Source: Flavobacteriaceae bacterium (GTDB lineage Bacteria > Bacteroidota > Bacteroidia > Flavobacteriales > Flavobacteriaceae). From it: 64,000 nucleotides of DNA. Shown piece after piece: positions 50,117 to 59,132 of this stretch (within the stretch, counting starts at the first letter, position 1; each line of letters starts with the position of its first letter). Both the position numbers and the translations under genes were made by a program. Below the pieces are notes generated by a model. The model did no database searches. It saw nothing but the letters and a program-made list of their open reading frames with translations, and was not told the origin of the DNA. The DNA is taken from positions 372,001 through 436,000 of the forward strand of contig JABSPK010000003.1 of assembly GCA_013214065.1 (NCBI GenBank), in the 5' to 3' direction.

Positions 50117-51118
50117 TTAAGATACGGCTACGAGGAGTTCTTTTAGTAGGTCGGCTTGCGAGATATTTTGTGCACCGACCCCTTTCCCTTTTAAATCCAA
50201 GACCCGAAGGGCGTGGATGATACCACTGACCCGCTTCATCGGGTAATTGTGGGAGGCCACTTGATATTCCTTTACAAAGAACGGGTTCACACCCAGGGTT
50301 TTGGCCACCGTTTTGGATGATTTATCGTTTAGACCATGATACTGCAAGAGTTGGATGAAAAAATTATTCAAGGTACTTACGGTGACCACGAAGGGGTTGT
50401 CTTTGGGGTTTTGGGCGAAGTAATCAATGATGCGTGAGGCCTTGGTCATGTCGCGCTCACCGATGGCTTTCTTCAGTTCAAAATTGTTGAAGTCCTTACT
50501 GAATCCGATATGCTTTTCGATCAAGTCGGCCGTTATGGTGGCTCCTTTGTCAATGATCAAAAACAACTTTTCAAGTTCGTTATTGATCCTACCGAGATCC
50601 GTGCCTAAAAACTCGACCAGTAACATCCCCGCCTTGGGTTCCAAACCATAGCCTTTACCTGACAGGTTCCTGCGAATCCAATCGGCCACCTGGTTCTCGT
50701 ACAATTTTTTGCTCTCGAACAACAGCCCGTTTTTCGAAACCGCTTTATATAGCTTTTTACGTTTATCGAGTTTCTTGTATTTGTAGCAGACGACCAGCAA
50801 GGTAGTCGGTTGGGGTTGTTCGCAATAGGCAGTCAACTGCTCGATGGTCCTCGACAGGTGTTGCGCTTCCTTGACGATGACCACTTGATATGCTGCCATC
50901 ATCGGATATCGTTTGGCATTCGAAACGATCTCATCGATACTGGTGTCCTTTCCATAAAGTGTTAGTTGATTGAACCCCCGTTCGGCTTCGGTCAGGACAT
51001 GGACGGCGATGAAATCGGTAATCTTATCTATAAAATAAGGCTCGTCCCCCATAAGGAAATAGACTGGGGCGAATGCCTTGTTTCGAATATCATCTGTTAT
51101 TTTCTTGAGTTGATCCAT
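50117..51118 (-). CDS. holA: DNA polymerase III delta subunit
   Basis: 333 residues from the ATG at 51118 (MDQLKKITDDIRNKAF); the frame is open six codons upstream. HolA is the clamp-loader subunit that opens the sliding clamp. The conserved pattern is visible: APVYFLMGDEPYFIDKITDF (N-terminal AAA-like domain), YPMMAAYQVVIVKEA, LLVVCYKYKKLDKRKKLYKAV, a helical centre, and C-terminal LLQYHGLNDKSSKTVAKTLGVNPFFVKEY. Divergent from the HsdR-N-like gene, with only 26 bases between start codons. Confidence 0.92.
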   Translation of the reverse strand: MDQLKKITDDIRNKAFAPVYFLMGDEPYFIDKITDFIAVHVLTEAERGFNQLTLYGKDTSIDEIVSNAKRYPMMAAYQVVIVKEAQHLSRTIEQLTAYCEQPQPTTLLVVCYKYKKLDKRKKLYKAVSKNGLLFESKKLYENQVADWIRRNLSGKGYGLEPKAGMLLVEFLGTDLGRINNELEKLFLIIDKGATITADLIEKHIGFSKDFNNFELKKAIGERDMTKASRIIDYFAQNPKDNPFVVTVSTLNNFFIQLLQYHGLNDKSSKTVAKTLGVNPFFVKEYQVASHNYPMKRVSGIIHALRVLDLKGKGVGAQNISQADLLKELLVAVS

Positions 51119-51130
51119 TTCAAAAAGAAT

Positions 51131-51144
51131 ACGCATTTTTGCGT
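51131..51144. promoter_or_regulatory. Inverted repeat in the holA / nuclease-fold divergent region
   Basis: ACGCA-TTTT-TGCGT forms a perfect 5-base-arm inverted repeat between start codons at 51118 (minus) and 51145 (plus). With a gap of just 26 bases, each promoter must extend into the opposite gene. Confidence 0.35.
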
Positions 51145-51591
51145 ATGCGGCCCTTGAATTTTCCTTCGTATCGGTTTCGGATCAAAAATACCGAAAAAGG
51201 TCCCTTCATTTTCGATGTGATCCGGAAAAAGTTCGTAGCACTGCAACCCGAAGAATGGGTGCGGCAGCATGCGGTGCGTTACCTTTCCGAAACCAAGGGG
51301 TACCCATTAAGCTTGATCAATGTGGAAAAACAATTGTTGGTCAATGGGCTCCGAAAGCGGTATGACATCATCGTTTACCGTTCTGATGGCACTATTTTCT
51401 TATTGGTGGAATGCAAAGCGCCAAAGGTCAGCATTACCCAAGAGGTTTTCGATCAAATCGCCATATACAACCTGGAGCTGGAAGCCGAACTCTTGATGGT
51501 TACCAATGGCCTGCAACACGTGCAGTGCAAAATGGACCTGAATCGGGAAAAATATGATTTTCTAGAGGAAGTTCCTGAATTTAGCCGTTAA
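51145..51591 (+). CDS. HsdR N-terminal-like (PD-(D/E)XK nuclease fold) protein
   Basis: 148 residues from the ATG at 51145 (a TTG two codons upstream is possible). The protein matches the stand-alone type I restriction HsdR N-terminal domain: YDIIVYRSDGTIFLLVECKAPK carries the D and E-x-K of the PD-(D/E)XK active site, followed by VFDQIAIYNLELEAELLMVTNGLQHV. There is no HsdR helicase, methylase or specificity subunit beside it, so this is not a restriction system. The gene is conserved next to holA in Bacteroidota as far as I recall. A DNA or RNA nuclease role is inferred. Confidence 0.88.
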   Translation: MRPLNFPSYRFRIKNTEKGPFIFDVIRKKFVALQPEEWVRQHAVRYLSETKGYPLSLINVEKQLLVNGLRKRYDIIVYRSDGTIFLLVECKAPKVSITQEVFDQIAIYNLELEAELLMVTNGLQHVQCKMDLNREKYDFLEEVPEFSR

Positions 51592-51603
51592 TTTGCTCCC
51601 GTT

Positions 51604-52605
51604 TTGGAAGTTGCGATCGTCATATTGAATTGGAACGGTGCCGAGCTGTTGAAGGCCTATCTTCCTGAGGTCATCGCCCACAGCCCCAAAGCATCCATCT
51701 ATGTCATTGATAATGCCTCGACCGACGGCTCGGTAGAACTTTTACGCACCCGTTTTCCACAGGTGAGTTGTATCGAGAATACCGATAATCTGGGGTTCGC
51801 CGGCGGCTATAATGCCGGGCTCCGGAAGATAAAGGCCGATGTGTTCTGTCTGCTGAATTCGGATGTAAAAGTGAGTGAAGGGTGGTTGACACCGATCGTA
51901 TCGCAGTTCGAAACGGATTCGAAAGCGGCCATTGTCCAACCCAAAATCCTGGATTTAAAGAATCCCGGTCACTTTGAGTATGCCGGGGCCGGAGGTGGTT
52001 TTCTCGATAAATTGGGCTATCCGTTTTGCAGAGGTAGGATCTTCCAGGTCCTTGAGGAAGACCTCGGGCAGTATGACGATATCACTGAAGTCTTTTGGGC
52101 GACCGGCGCTTGTATGTTCATTAGAACAAAGGTCTTTTGGGACTTGGGTGGATTCGACACCCGGTATTTTGCGCATCAAGAAGAAATCGATTTGTGTTGG
52201 CGGGCCCAGAACAAGGGGTATAGGGTCTTTTATAACGGGTTTAGCAAAGTATACCATTTGGGGGGATCTACCTTAAGCAATTCAAACCCGAACAAGACCT
52301 ATCTTAATTTTCGCAATTCGCTGTACTCGATTACCAAAAACCTGCCTCGAAGAAGCGCCTTCAAATTGATTTTTTACCGATTGATCTTGGATGGGGTCGC
52401 GGCCGTTTGGTTCCTTTTCCAACTCAGACCCATGCACAGTTTGGCCATTCTACGGGCGCATTTGGTTTTTTACCTTAACTTTAGAAAGCTATACAAAAGC
52501 AGGGAAAAAGCTAATTTTCTATTAAAATATTACCGAACGAAATCCATTGTGTGGTCTCATTTCGTACATCAAGTGAAGAATTTTAACAATTTAGTAAAAG
52601 ATTAA
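51604..52605 (+). CDS. Family 2 glycosyltransferase
   Basis: 333 residues from a TTG start, 12 bases after the preceding gene. GT2 signatures: VAIVILNWNGAELL, IYVIDNASTDGSVELL (nucleotide-binding), NTDNLGFAGGYNAGLR, LLNSDVKV (DxD-like metal site) and GACMFIRTKVFWDLGGFDTRYFAHQEEIDLCWRAQNKGYR broken here as FWDLGGFDTRYF and EEIDLCWRAQ (the ED-W catalytic region). The C-terminal region has a hydrophobic stretch (FYRLILDGVAAVWFLFQL) for membrane association. It resembles rhamnosyltransferase-type GT2 enzymes; donor and acceptor are not identifiable. Likely acts in cell-surface polysaccharide synthesis. Confidence 0.92.
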   Translation: MEVAIVILNWNGAELLKAYLPEVIAHSPKASIYVIDNASTDGSVELLRTRFPQVSCIENTDNLGFAGGYNAGLRKIKADVFCLLNSDVKVSEGWLTPIVSQFETDSKAAIVQPKILDLKNPGHFEYAGAGGGFLDKLGYPFCRGRIFQVLEEDLGQYDDITEVFWATGACMFIRTKVFWDLGGFDTRYFAHQEEIDLCWRAQNKGYRVFYNGFSKVYHLGGSTLSNSNPNKTYLNFRNSLYSITKNLPRRSAFKLIFYRLILDGVAAVWFLFQLRPMHSLAILRAHLVFYLNFRKLYKSREKANFLLKYYRTKSIVWSHFVHQVKNFNNLVKD

Positions 52606-52638
52606 CTGCGGCATAGTGCCGATCCCTAGCAATTTCGA

Positions 52639-52646
52639 TAATTTTG
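52639..52646 (+). promoter_or_regulatory. -7 element of the OmpA lipoprotein gene
   Basis: TAATTTTG matches TAnnTTTG exactly, 34 bases before the ATG at 52681. No -33 element is evident at the expected distance. Confidence 0.55.
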
Positions 52647-52680
52647 AACTCGCAACGGCAGATAATCTAAATAAACCATT

Positions 52681-53553
52681 ATGAAAAAAGTTATACTCGG
52701 AACCCTCGGAATGGCAGTTTTGCTTACTTCATGCGTCTCTCAGAAGAAGTATGCCGAATTGGAAGCAAAGCAGCAAGAAACCCAAGATTTGTTGAACTCG
52801 GCCACGGTGAAATTGAACACCTGTCTGGAAGAAAAAGCGACCGCTACTTCCAAAATGACCGCGTTGGAAGAACAGAACGCCTTCTTGAAAGCGAACAATC
52901 AAGAGTTGATCAACAACATGGGTGACTTGACCACCTTGACCGCAAAAGGTGCTGAAAACCTTGAAAAATCTTTGGAAAGCTTACGAGAAAAAGACCTGAC
53001 CATCCGCAGGCTACAAGATGCCGTAACTAGACGTGATTCCGTCAACCTTGCCCTAGTGCAAAGTTTGAAAGGGGTATTGGGTAACTTGGATGATGAGGAT
53101 ATCGAAGTCAGTGTCGAGAAAGGTGTGGTCTTCGTTTCGATTTCCGATAAACTATTGTTCCGAAGTGGTAGCTATAACGTTACTTCGGCTGCCAAGGAAG
53201 TCTTGGGCAAGGTTGCCAAAGTAGTGAACAACAAGCCGGACTTCGATTTCATGGTCGAAGGTCATACCGACAATGTCCCTTACGCAAGTGGCGTCCTTTT
53301 GGATAACTGGGACCTCAGTGCCAAACGTGCCACATCCATCGTGAGGATTCTTCAGTCCGATTTTGGGGTGGATCCCAAGCGTATGACCGCCGCCGGAAGG
53401 AGCTTCTATGTGCCATTGGCCAGCAATGATACGGCTTCGGAACGCGCCAAGAACAGAAGAACACGTATCGTGGTACTACCGAAAATCGATCAATTCTACA
53501 ATATGATCGAAGAAGGGATGAAAGATCCAGCTATCGGCGGTACCGGAAATTAA
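52681..53553 (+). CDS. OmpA family peptidoglycan-binding lipoprotein
   Basis: 290 residues. Signal MKKVILGTLGMAVLLTSC lipidates C18. Residues ~25-130 form a long coiled-coil (repeated E, K, L, Q; KKYAELEAKQQETQDLL and LEKSLESLREKDLTIRRLQ). The C-terminal OmpA domain spans ~145-280, with FDFMVEGHTDNVPYASG and the peptidoglycan-binding NWDLSAKRA plus AGRSFYVPLASN. Tethers the outer membrane to peptidoglycan. A hairpin terminator follows the stop. Own promoter with TAATTTTG. Confidence 0.93.
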   Translation: MKKVILGTLGMAVLLTSCVSQKKYAELEAKQQETQDLLNSATVKLNTCLEEKATATSKMTALEEQNAFLKANNQELINNMGDLTTLTAKGAENLEKSLESLREKDLTIRRLQDAVTRRDSVNLALVQSLKGVLGNLDDEDIEVSVEKGVVFVSISDKLLFRSGSYNVTSAAKEVLGKVAKVVNNKPDFDFMVEGHTDNVPYASGVLLDNWDLSAKRATSIVRILQSDFGVDPKRMTAAGRSFYVPLASNDTASERAKNRRTRIVVLPKIDQFYNMIEEGMKDPAIGGTGN

Positions 53554-53579
53554 AAAATAGCGTAGACAAATACAAAGGA

Positions 53580-53609
53580 AAGCGGTCTCCCAAAGGGGCC
53601 GCTTTTTTT
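53580..53609. terminator. Probable bidirectional terminator
   Basis: AAGCGGTCTC pairs with GGGGCCGCTT (including two G-T wobbles), loop CCCAAA region, followed by T7. Lies between the OmpA stop (53553) and the convergent TsaC-like stop (53608). Confidence 0.85.
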
Positions 53610-54231
53610 AATAGATGACATCGGGATCTCCCTTACCTTCACGAATGACCGTGGGGGTATCGCCGGACAAGTCGATTACGGTCGAGGCCACATTACCACC
53701 ATATCCACCATCGATGACTACATCGACCAAATGACCCCACTTTTCGAGTATCAATTCAGGATCCGTTGTGTATTCGATGATATCATCCTCGTCATGGATT
53801 GAGGTCGAAACGATCGGATTTCCCAAAGTGGAGACCAATTCTTGCGCAATGCTATTGTCGGGCACCCGTATTCCTACGGTTTTTTTCTTTTTGAAGTCCT
53901 TCGGAAGCTTGGAGTTTCCAGGCAGGATAAAAGTATATGGGCCAGGTAAGGCCCTCTTCAGTACCTTGAAGGTCGTCGAATCGATTTGTCGCACATAGTC
54001 GGATAGGTTACTGAGATCCGCACAGATAAACGACCAATTGGCCTTGGCAAGCTTGATGCCCTTGATGCGCGCAATAGCCTCCAACGCCCTCGATTTTGTG
54101 ATATCGCAGCCCAAACCGTAAACCGTATCGGTCGGATAAATCACCAAACCCCCAGAGCGAAGTACGTCTACACACTCTTTGATCCGCTTCGGGTCCGGGT
54201 TTTCTTCATAAATCTTGATCAATCGAGCCAT
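53608..54231 (-). CDS. L-threonylcarbamoyladenylate synthase (Sua5/YciO/YrdC family)
   Basis: 207 residues, a single YrdC domain. Signatures: GGLVIYPTDTVYGLGCDI with the conserved PTDT and K/R residues around RIKGIKLAKANWSF, LPGPYTFIL and KKTVGIRVPDNSIAQEL. The family makes threonylcarbamoyl-AMP for the t6A modification of tRNAs reading ANN codons. It resembles YciO/TsaC short forms; the Sua5 C-terminal domain is absent. Transcribed divergently from the HAMP histidine kinase gene. Confidence 0.9.
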   Translation of the reverse strand: MARLIKIYEENPDPKRIKECVDVLRSGGLVIYPTDTVYGLGCDITKSRALEAIARIKGIKLAKANWSFICADLSNLSDYVRQIDSTTFKVLKRALPGPYTFILPGNSKLPKDFKKKKTVGIRVPDNSIAQELVSTLGNPIVSTSIHDEDDIIEYTTDPELILEKWGHLVDVVIDGGYGGNVASTVIDLSGDTPTVIREGKGDPDVIY

Positions 54232-54311
54232 GAAAAATATATAAGAATTTTATTACATTTTTTACAATTAAATCTTTCTTCTATCGTTCTTGTTGTGCCC
54301 AAACTCTATCC

Positions 54312-56147
54312 ATGAAAAGCATTAAAGGTCGTATTTTACTTGCCTTTTTAGCATTATGCTTGCTTATTACCCCACTTTTGTTGTTTTCGTATCGTTCGTT
54401 ACGAAAAATCAACTCGGTCAAAACCTTGAAGGAACAGCTCGCTGAATTCAACACCAATCGACTGAATTCGATCATCACCTTTTCACTGGTTCTTGATAAT
54501 GATACCAAAATAGACTCTTTTTACCAGTTTGGTACCACACAAAATATTAAAAAATACCATGAGTTCATTGCCAAGGCGGCGGCAAACGTCTCTAGGATCG
54601 ATCCCACCGACCATGAGTCGGAAGCCGTAATGGCTAGGCGCTTGTCGGATATGCAAGGTCACATCCACCAATTGGATTCGGCCATCGTTCGGGCTTTGGG
54701 CAACCGTCGTGAGAGGGGTTTTCGAGATTTCGGGATCGAAGGGGCGATGCGTGATAACATCCAACGTTTGGAATTTGAAGCCCAAGGCATTTCATTGGCG
54801 GAAAACCTTTCCATCCGTCGAAGCGAAAAAGACTTTTTCCTTCGCGATGATTTGGACTATGCCCAAGAAGTCGTTCAGTTATGCGATAGTATTTTGGACC
54901 GTATGGCCCTGGATCGTGAAACCAATGAGGCATCCATAGCCATCCTCACCGCATACCGACGGAATTTCGATCGTATCATGGTTCTGGAAAACGAGCTAGG
55001 GAATAAAAGTTTTGGGTTGATTAATGACGTCTATCTGATTAACGGTCAGATTGATAGTGAGATATCAAAATTATTTGAAATCGTAGATAGCGACCTGCGC
55101 TTGTTGACCGAAAGCGTTAAGTCATACCTCATTCTGTTCTTTATGATCACGACGGCTTTTGCCGTGATTTTCGCCTTCGTTTTTTCCGGTCATATCGCTA
55201 AACCCATCCAGCGGTTGATTGATGATATGGCTTTTATTTCGGAAAAGGATTTCAGTGGCGATTTCGGCCTGAAGTCACCTTTGCAGATCCGTGAACTACA
55301 GCAACTGACGAAAACCTACAACAGCCTGGTCCAAAAAATCCGTTCCCAAATCGAAAGTTTGAACAAGAAGAACGGGGAACTCAACACCTTGAACCTCAAG
55401 CTTAAGGAATCGGAAGACGAGATCAAAGAGGCATCGGTCATGAAAGACAAGTTCTTTTCCATCATTTCGCATGACCTGCGTGGGCATACCGCCAATATCG
55501 TTTCCTTGGCCCAGGTTTTAGGCAATAAAAAAGCAGACTTGCCCGAAGCCCAAAAGGAAACCTTTATCAAGTACCTGTCGGACGCTTCAAAAAATCTGGA
55601 ATTGCTTTTGGACAATCTTCTGAATTGGGCCAAATCACAAATGAAGAACCAAGAAATCGTCAAAAAAGCCTTCGATATCAATAAGCTGATCCAAGCGAAC
55701 TTCGAGCTTTTCAATGAAAACGCTGCCAAAAAGGGTATCGAATTGGTTTTCAACTACAACTCGGTTCACCGGGCCTATGCCGACAAGGACATGATCGATT
55801 TCGTTATCCGGAATTTACTCTCGAATGCCTTGAAGTTTACGGCCAGCGGTGATATGATCCGAGTCGACGTCTTTGAAAAGCAGGAATTTCTGGAAATCAA
55901 CGTTCGCGATACAGGAGTGGGCATGACCAAGGATCAAATCAAACGCTTATTGGCTTCGAAAGGGGAAGGATTCACGACCACGGGTACGGACAATGAAAAG
56001 GGAACCGGTCTCGGGTTTTCCATCTGTAAGGATTTCATCGCAAAGAACGGGGGTTCCATCCAAGTGAGGTCGGTTAAGGGACAAGGCAGTAATTTTAGTT
56101 TTACAGTTCCAACCAGTCTGACCAAAGAAGCGATTTTCGCCTCTTAA
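54312..56147 (+). CDS. Membrane sensor histidine kinase with HAMP domain
   Basis: 611 residues. TM1 is at ~8-27 (LLAFLALCLLITPLLLFSY) and TM2 at ~275-297 (LILFFMITTAFAVIFAFVFS), enclosing a mainly helical periplasmic sensor domain. A HAMP region follows TM2 (KPIQRLIDDMAFISEK), then a coiled coil, then the H-box KFFSIISHDLRGHTANIVSL (phosphoacceptor H) and the HATPase domain with FVIRNLLSNALKFT, RDTGVGM and KGTGLGFSICKDF. No response regulator is adjacent, so the partner is elsewhere. The stop overlaps the convergent uvrD stop by four bases. Signal unknown. Confidence 0.93.
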   Translation: MKSIKGRILLAFLALCLLITPLLLFSYRSLRKINSVKTLKEQLAEFNTNRLNSIITFSLVLDNDTKIDSFYQFGTTQNIKKYHEFIAKAAANVSRIDPTDHESEAVMARRLSDMQGHIHQLDSAIVRALGNRRERGFRDFGIEGAMRDNIQRLEFEAQGISLAENLSIRRSEKDFFLRDDLDYAQEVVQLCDSILDRMALDRETNEASIAILTAYRRNFDRIMVLENELGNKSFGLINDVYLINGQIDSEISKLFEIVDSDLRLLTESVKSYLILFFMITTAFAVIFAFVFSGHIAKPIQRLIDDMAFISEKDFSGDFGLKSPLQIRELQQLTKTYNSLVQKIRSQIESLNKKNGELNTLNLKLKESEDEIKEASVMKDKFFSIISHDLRGHTANIVSLAQVLGNKKADLPEAQKETFIKYLSDASKNLELLLDNLLNWAKSQMKNQEIVKKAFDINKLIQANFELFNENAAKKGIELVFNYNSVHRAYADKDMIDFVIRNLLSNALKFTASGDMIRVDVFEKQEFLEINVRDTGVGMTKDQIKRLLASKGEGFTTTGTDNEKGTGLGFSICKDFIAKNGGSIQVRSVKGQGSNFSFTVPTSLTKEAIFAS

Positions 56148-58471
56148 GAACCGACCACCTCAAGTTTGGCAAATCGTAATAATAGTTTCTTGACGGCTCC
56201 TGAATCGAATTGGATCTCAGCTTTTTTGTCCTGGCCCCTACCCTCTATCTTCAATACTTTGCCCCGACCGAAACGCGAGTGATTGACCAGGCTCCCTTCG
56301 ACCAGGTCCGCATCGACTGCCGTATTCGTACTAGACGGGTTCGCCAATTCGGGTTTGAGTTTCCGTAGTTTGCGCAACTGGTTTTCGGAGGGGCGGTTCG
56401 TAGCCGGCGGTGTTCCGCTACGCGGTTTTACCTGTCGCAGTTTGCTCTTATCTACCTCTCCCCAAATGGCGTCGTTGATCATGGATTTGTAGCGATATCC
56501 ATCATTGACCGGGGTTAGGTTTTCCACAAAGGCCTCATCGATTTCCTCTAAGAACCGGCTCGGTTCGGCATCGATAAGCTTGCCCCATCGATAACGGTTT
56601 TGGGTATAGGTGAGATACGCTTGTTTTTCGGCCCTTGTCAAGGCCACATAGAACAGACGTCGCTCTTCTTCCAGCTCACTTCGGGTGTTCATACTCATAG
56701 CCGAAGGAAAAAGATCTTCTTCCATCCCGACAATGAATACAAAAGGAAATTCCAGTCCCTTGGCCAAATGGATGGTCATCAGGGCGACGCGGTCATCGTC
56801 CCCTACTTCTTTGTCCATATCCGTCGCAAGGGCCACATCCTCCAAAAACTCAGTCAGGCTACCGGTAGCATCCGCCACTTCTTTTTGCCCTTCGACGAAG
56901 TCTTTGATCCCGTTCAATAGTTCTTCGATATTTTCCATACGCGCGACACCTTCGGGCGTACCGTCCTTTTTGAACTCCAACAACAGGCCGGTCTTCTTGG
57001 CAACGTGTTCTGCCAAAGCAAAGGCATCGGCACTTTGCTCCATGATCTGGAAGCTTTTGATCATGGTCGCGAAATTGTGCAACTTCGATTTGGTCCCCGA
57101 ATTGATCTTCAGATCCAGTTTGTCCAAATGTTCAATGACCTCAAAGATGGAACGACCGTAGTGGTTCGCGGCCACCAGCAATTTATCGACCGTCGTCTGG
57201 CCGATACCCCGTGCCGGGAAATTGATGATCCGTTTCAGGGCCTCCTCATCCTTGGTGTTGATCGTCAGACGTAGATACGCCAAGACATCCTTGATTTCCT
57301 TGCGCTGATAAAATGAAAGACCACCATAAATGCGATATGGGATGTCTCGTTTCCGCAAAGCGTCTTCGATGGCCCTTGATTGCGAATTGGTGCGGTATAA
57401 GACCGCGAATTCCCCGTTCTGGAGCTGCTGGTTCATCTTCAATTCGAATATCGAACCGGCCACATATCGCCCTTCTTCCGCATCGGTCGGACTTCGATGT
57501 ATCTTAATCTTGTTGCCGTCGTCATTCGAAGTCCAGACCACTTTTTCCAATTGGTTCTTGTTCTTGGCAATGATCGAATTGGCGGCATTGACGATATTTT
57601 TGGTCGAGCGGTAATTCTGTTCCAGTCTATAGACCGCCACATCGTCATAATCACGTTGGAAGTTCAAGATGTTGCTGATATTGGCACCGCGAAACGAATA
57701 GATACTTTGCGCATCGTCACCGACCACACAAATGTTCTGATAACGATCCGCCAGGGCCCTTACGATAAGGTATTGCGAGTGGTTGGTATCTTGGTACTCA
57801 TCGACCAAAATGTACTTGAACCGCTCTTGGTATTTCATGAGAACGTCAGGAAAACGGTTCAATAGTTCATTGGTACGCAACAGCAAATCGTCAAAATCCA
57901 TGGCCCCCGCCTTGAAACAGCGGTCGACGTAATTCTGGTAGATTTCTCCCATTCGCGGTCTTTTGGCCATGGCATCGGCCTCGACCAGTTCAGGGTTTTG
58001 AAAATAGGCCTTGACCGTGATCAAACTGTTTTTATAGGAGGATATGCGGTTTTGGATCTGTTTGTACTTATAAATATCCTTATCAAGCCCCATTTCCTTG
58101 ATGATCGAAGCGATAAGTCGTTGTGAATCCTGGGTGTCGTAAATGGTGAAATTGCTCGGAAAACCCAATTTATCCCCATCGTAACGTAGCAGTTTGGCGA
58201 AAACCGAATGAAAGGTCCCCATCCAAAGGTTTTTCGCTTCGGAATTCCCCACGATCGTGGCGATACGCTTCTTCATTTCCCGTGCCGCCTTGTTCGTAAA
58301 GGTCAACGCCAAGATGTTGAACGAATCGACACCCTGATCCATTAAATGGGCAATGCGATAGGTCAACACCCTTGTTTTCCCGGAACCGGCACCGGCAATG
58401 ACCATTAAGGGGCCGTCTTTGTGCAAGACCGGTTGGCGTTGGGCATCGTTCAGTTCTTCGAGGTATGACAT
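56144..58471 (-). CDS. ATP-dependent DNA helicase UvrD/PcrA
   Basis: 775 residues of the SF1 helicase family: Q-motif LNDAQRQPV, Walker A IAGAGSGKTRVLTYR, GTFHSVFAKLLR, DEYQDTNHSQY (Walker B), GDDAQSIYSFRGA, EQNYRST, RTNSQSRAIEDALR, LMTIHLAKGLEFPFVFI and VALTRAEKQAYLT. The C-terminal 45 residues (SLVNHSRFGRGKVLKIEG...) are the tudor-like module known to bind RNA polymerase in PcrA/UvrD. It unwinds DNA 3'-5' in excision repair and at stalled forks. Two further genes of the window fall in the same repair theme (uvrA, S24-controlled cassette). Confidence 0.95.
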   Translation of the reverse strand: MSYLEELNDAQRQPVLHKDGPLMVIAGAGSGKTRVLTYRIAHLMDQGVDSFNILALTFTNKAAREMKKRIATIVGNSEAKNLWMGTFHSVFAKLLRYDGDKLGFPSNFTIYDTQDSQRLIASIIKEMGLDKDIYKYKQIQNRISSYKNSLITVKAYFQNPELVEADAMAKRPRMGEIYQNYVDRCFKAGAMDFDDLLLRTNELLNRFPDVLMKYQERFKYILVDEYQDTNHSQYLIVRALADRYQNICVVGDDAQSIYSFRGANISNILNFQRDYDDVAVYRLEQNYRSTKNIVNAANSIIAKNKNQLEKVVWTSNDDGNKIKIHRSPTDAEEGRYVAGSIFELKMNQQLQNGEFAVLYRTNSQSRAIEDALRKRDIPYRIYGGLSFYQRKEIKDVLAYLRLTINTKDEEALKRIINFPARGIGQTTVDKLLVAANHYGRSIFEVIEHLDKLDLKINSGTKSKLHNFATMIKSFQIMEQSADAFALAEHVAKKTGLLLEFKKDGTPEGVARMENIEELLNGIKDFVEGQKEVADATGSLTEFLEDVALATDMDKEVGDDDRVALMTIHLAKGLEFPFVFIVGMEEDLFPSAMSMNTRSELEEERRLFYVALTRAEKQAYLTYTQNRYRWGKLIDAEPSRFLEEIDEAFVENLTPVNDGYRYKSMINDAIWGEVDKSKLRQVKPRSGTPPATNRPSENQLRKLRKLKPELANPSSTNTAVDADLVEGSLVNHSRFGRGKVLKIEGRGQDKKAEIQFDSGAVKKLLLRFAKLEVVGS

Positions 58472-58515
58472 AAGCGTAATGGAAACAAGGGTTGAAATTA
58501 GCTAAACTTAATGGC

Positions 58516-58544
58516 TTGTTGAAATGCATTGACCAATACTTTTG
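58516..58544 (+). promoter_or_regulatory. Promoter of the DsrE-M20-glutamate synthase-like operon
   Basis: TTG at 58516-58518, an 18-base spacer and TACTTTTG at 58537-58544 fit the Bacteroidota -33/-7 consensus; the ATG is at 58589, 44 bases further on. Confidence 0.65.
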
Positions 58545-58588
58545 AACAGCATCTTGTCATCTGCCCCATTTTAAATACCTTAGGACAT

Positions 58589-59122
58589 ATGAAACACCGT
58601 ATACCCCTTGCCTTTCTTCTTTTAACCCTTGTCGTACAAGGGCAAACCAAACGCTCCGGACCGGTCATTGCGGATTATGGCAAGGTTTGGGAGGTGAAGG
58701 ATACCGATTACCGAATAGCTCCCGACACGGAGCTGCGTGTGGTTTTCGATATCATGGCCAGTCCCGAAAACACGAATGTACGTAACAGCAGTATCGAGAC
58801 CGCCGCACGATTTTTGAACATGCATGTACAAAGCGGCATCCCGAAATCGCAACTGAAAGTGGCCCTAGTGGTCCATAACAAAGCTTCAAAGGATATCATT
58901 TCCAATGCCGCCTACGAAAAGCGTTTCGGTCACCGCAATCCGAATGCCGAAATGGTCGCCCAATTGTTGGCCGCCGATGTGGATATCATTTTCTGCGGGC
59001 AATCCTCTTTATCTCGGGGGTACCCGAAAGACGAATTGATCCCGGGGGTGCAATTGGCCCTTTCCGCAATGACCGCTTTGATCAGCCTACAAAACGAAGG
59101 ATATCGATTCATAAAATTTTAA
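58589..59122 (+). CDS. Secreted DsrE-family protein
   Basis: 177 residues from the ATG at 58589; the frame is open upstream but the promoter lies there. Signal peptide MKHRIPLAFLLLTLVVQGQ. The mature part shows the DsrE/DsrF-like fold: ELRVVFDIMASPENTNVRNSSIETAARFLNMHV, then KVALVVHNKASKDIISNAAYEKRFG and IIFCGQSSLSRGYPKDELIPGVQLALSAMTAL. A conserved cysteine (IFCGQS) occurs where sulfur-relay DsrE members carry one. Exported location suggests a binding or redox role; not established. Starts an operon of five or six genes. Confidence 0.8.
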   Translation: MKHRIPLAFLLLTLVVQGQTKRSGPVIADYGKVWEVKDTDYRIAPDTELRVVFDIMASPENTNVRNSSIETAARFLNMHVQSGIPKSQLKVALVVHNKASKDIISNAAYEKRFGHRNPNAEMVAQLLAADVDIIFCGQSSLSRGYPKDELIPGVQLALSAMTALISLQNEGYRFIKF

Positions 59123-59132
59123 AATAGGACCT

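Noticed and set aside
51145-51591. Type I restriction-modification system
   Set aside because: Only an HsdR-N-like fold is present; no helicase, methylase or specificity subunit lies nearby.
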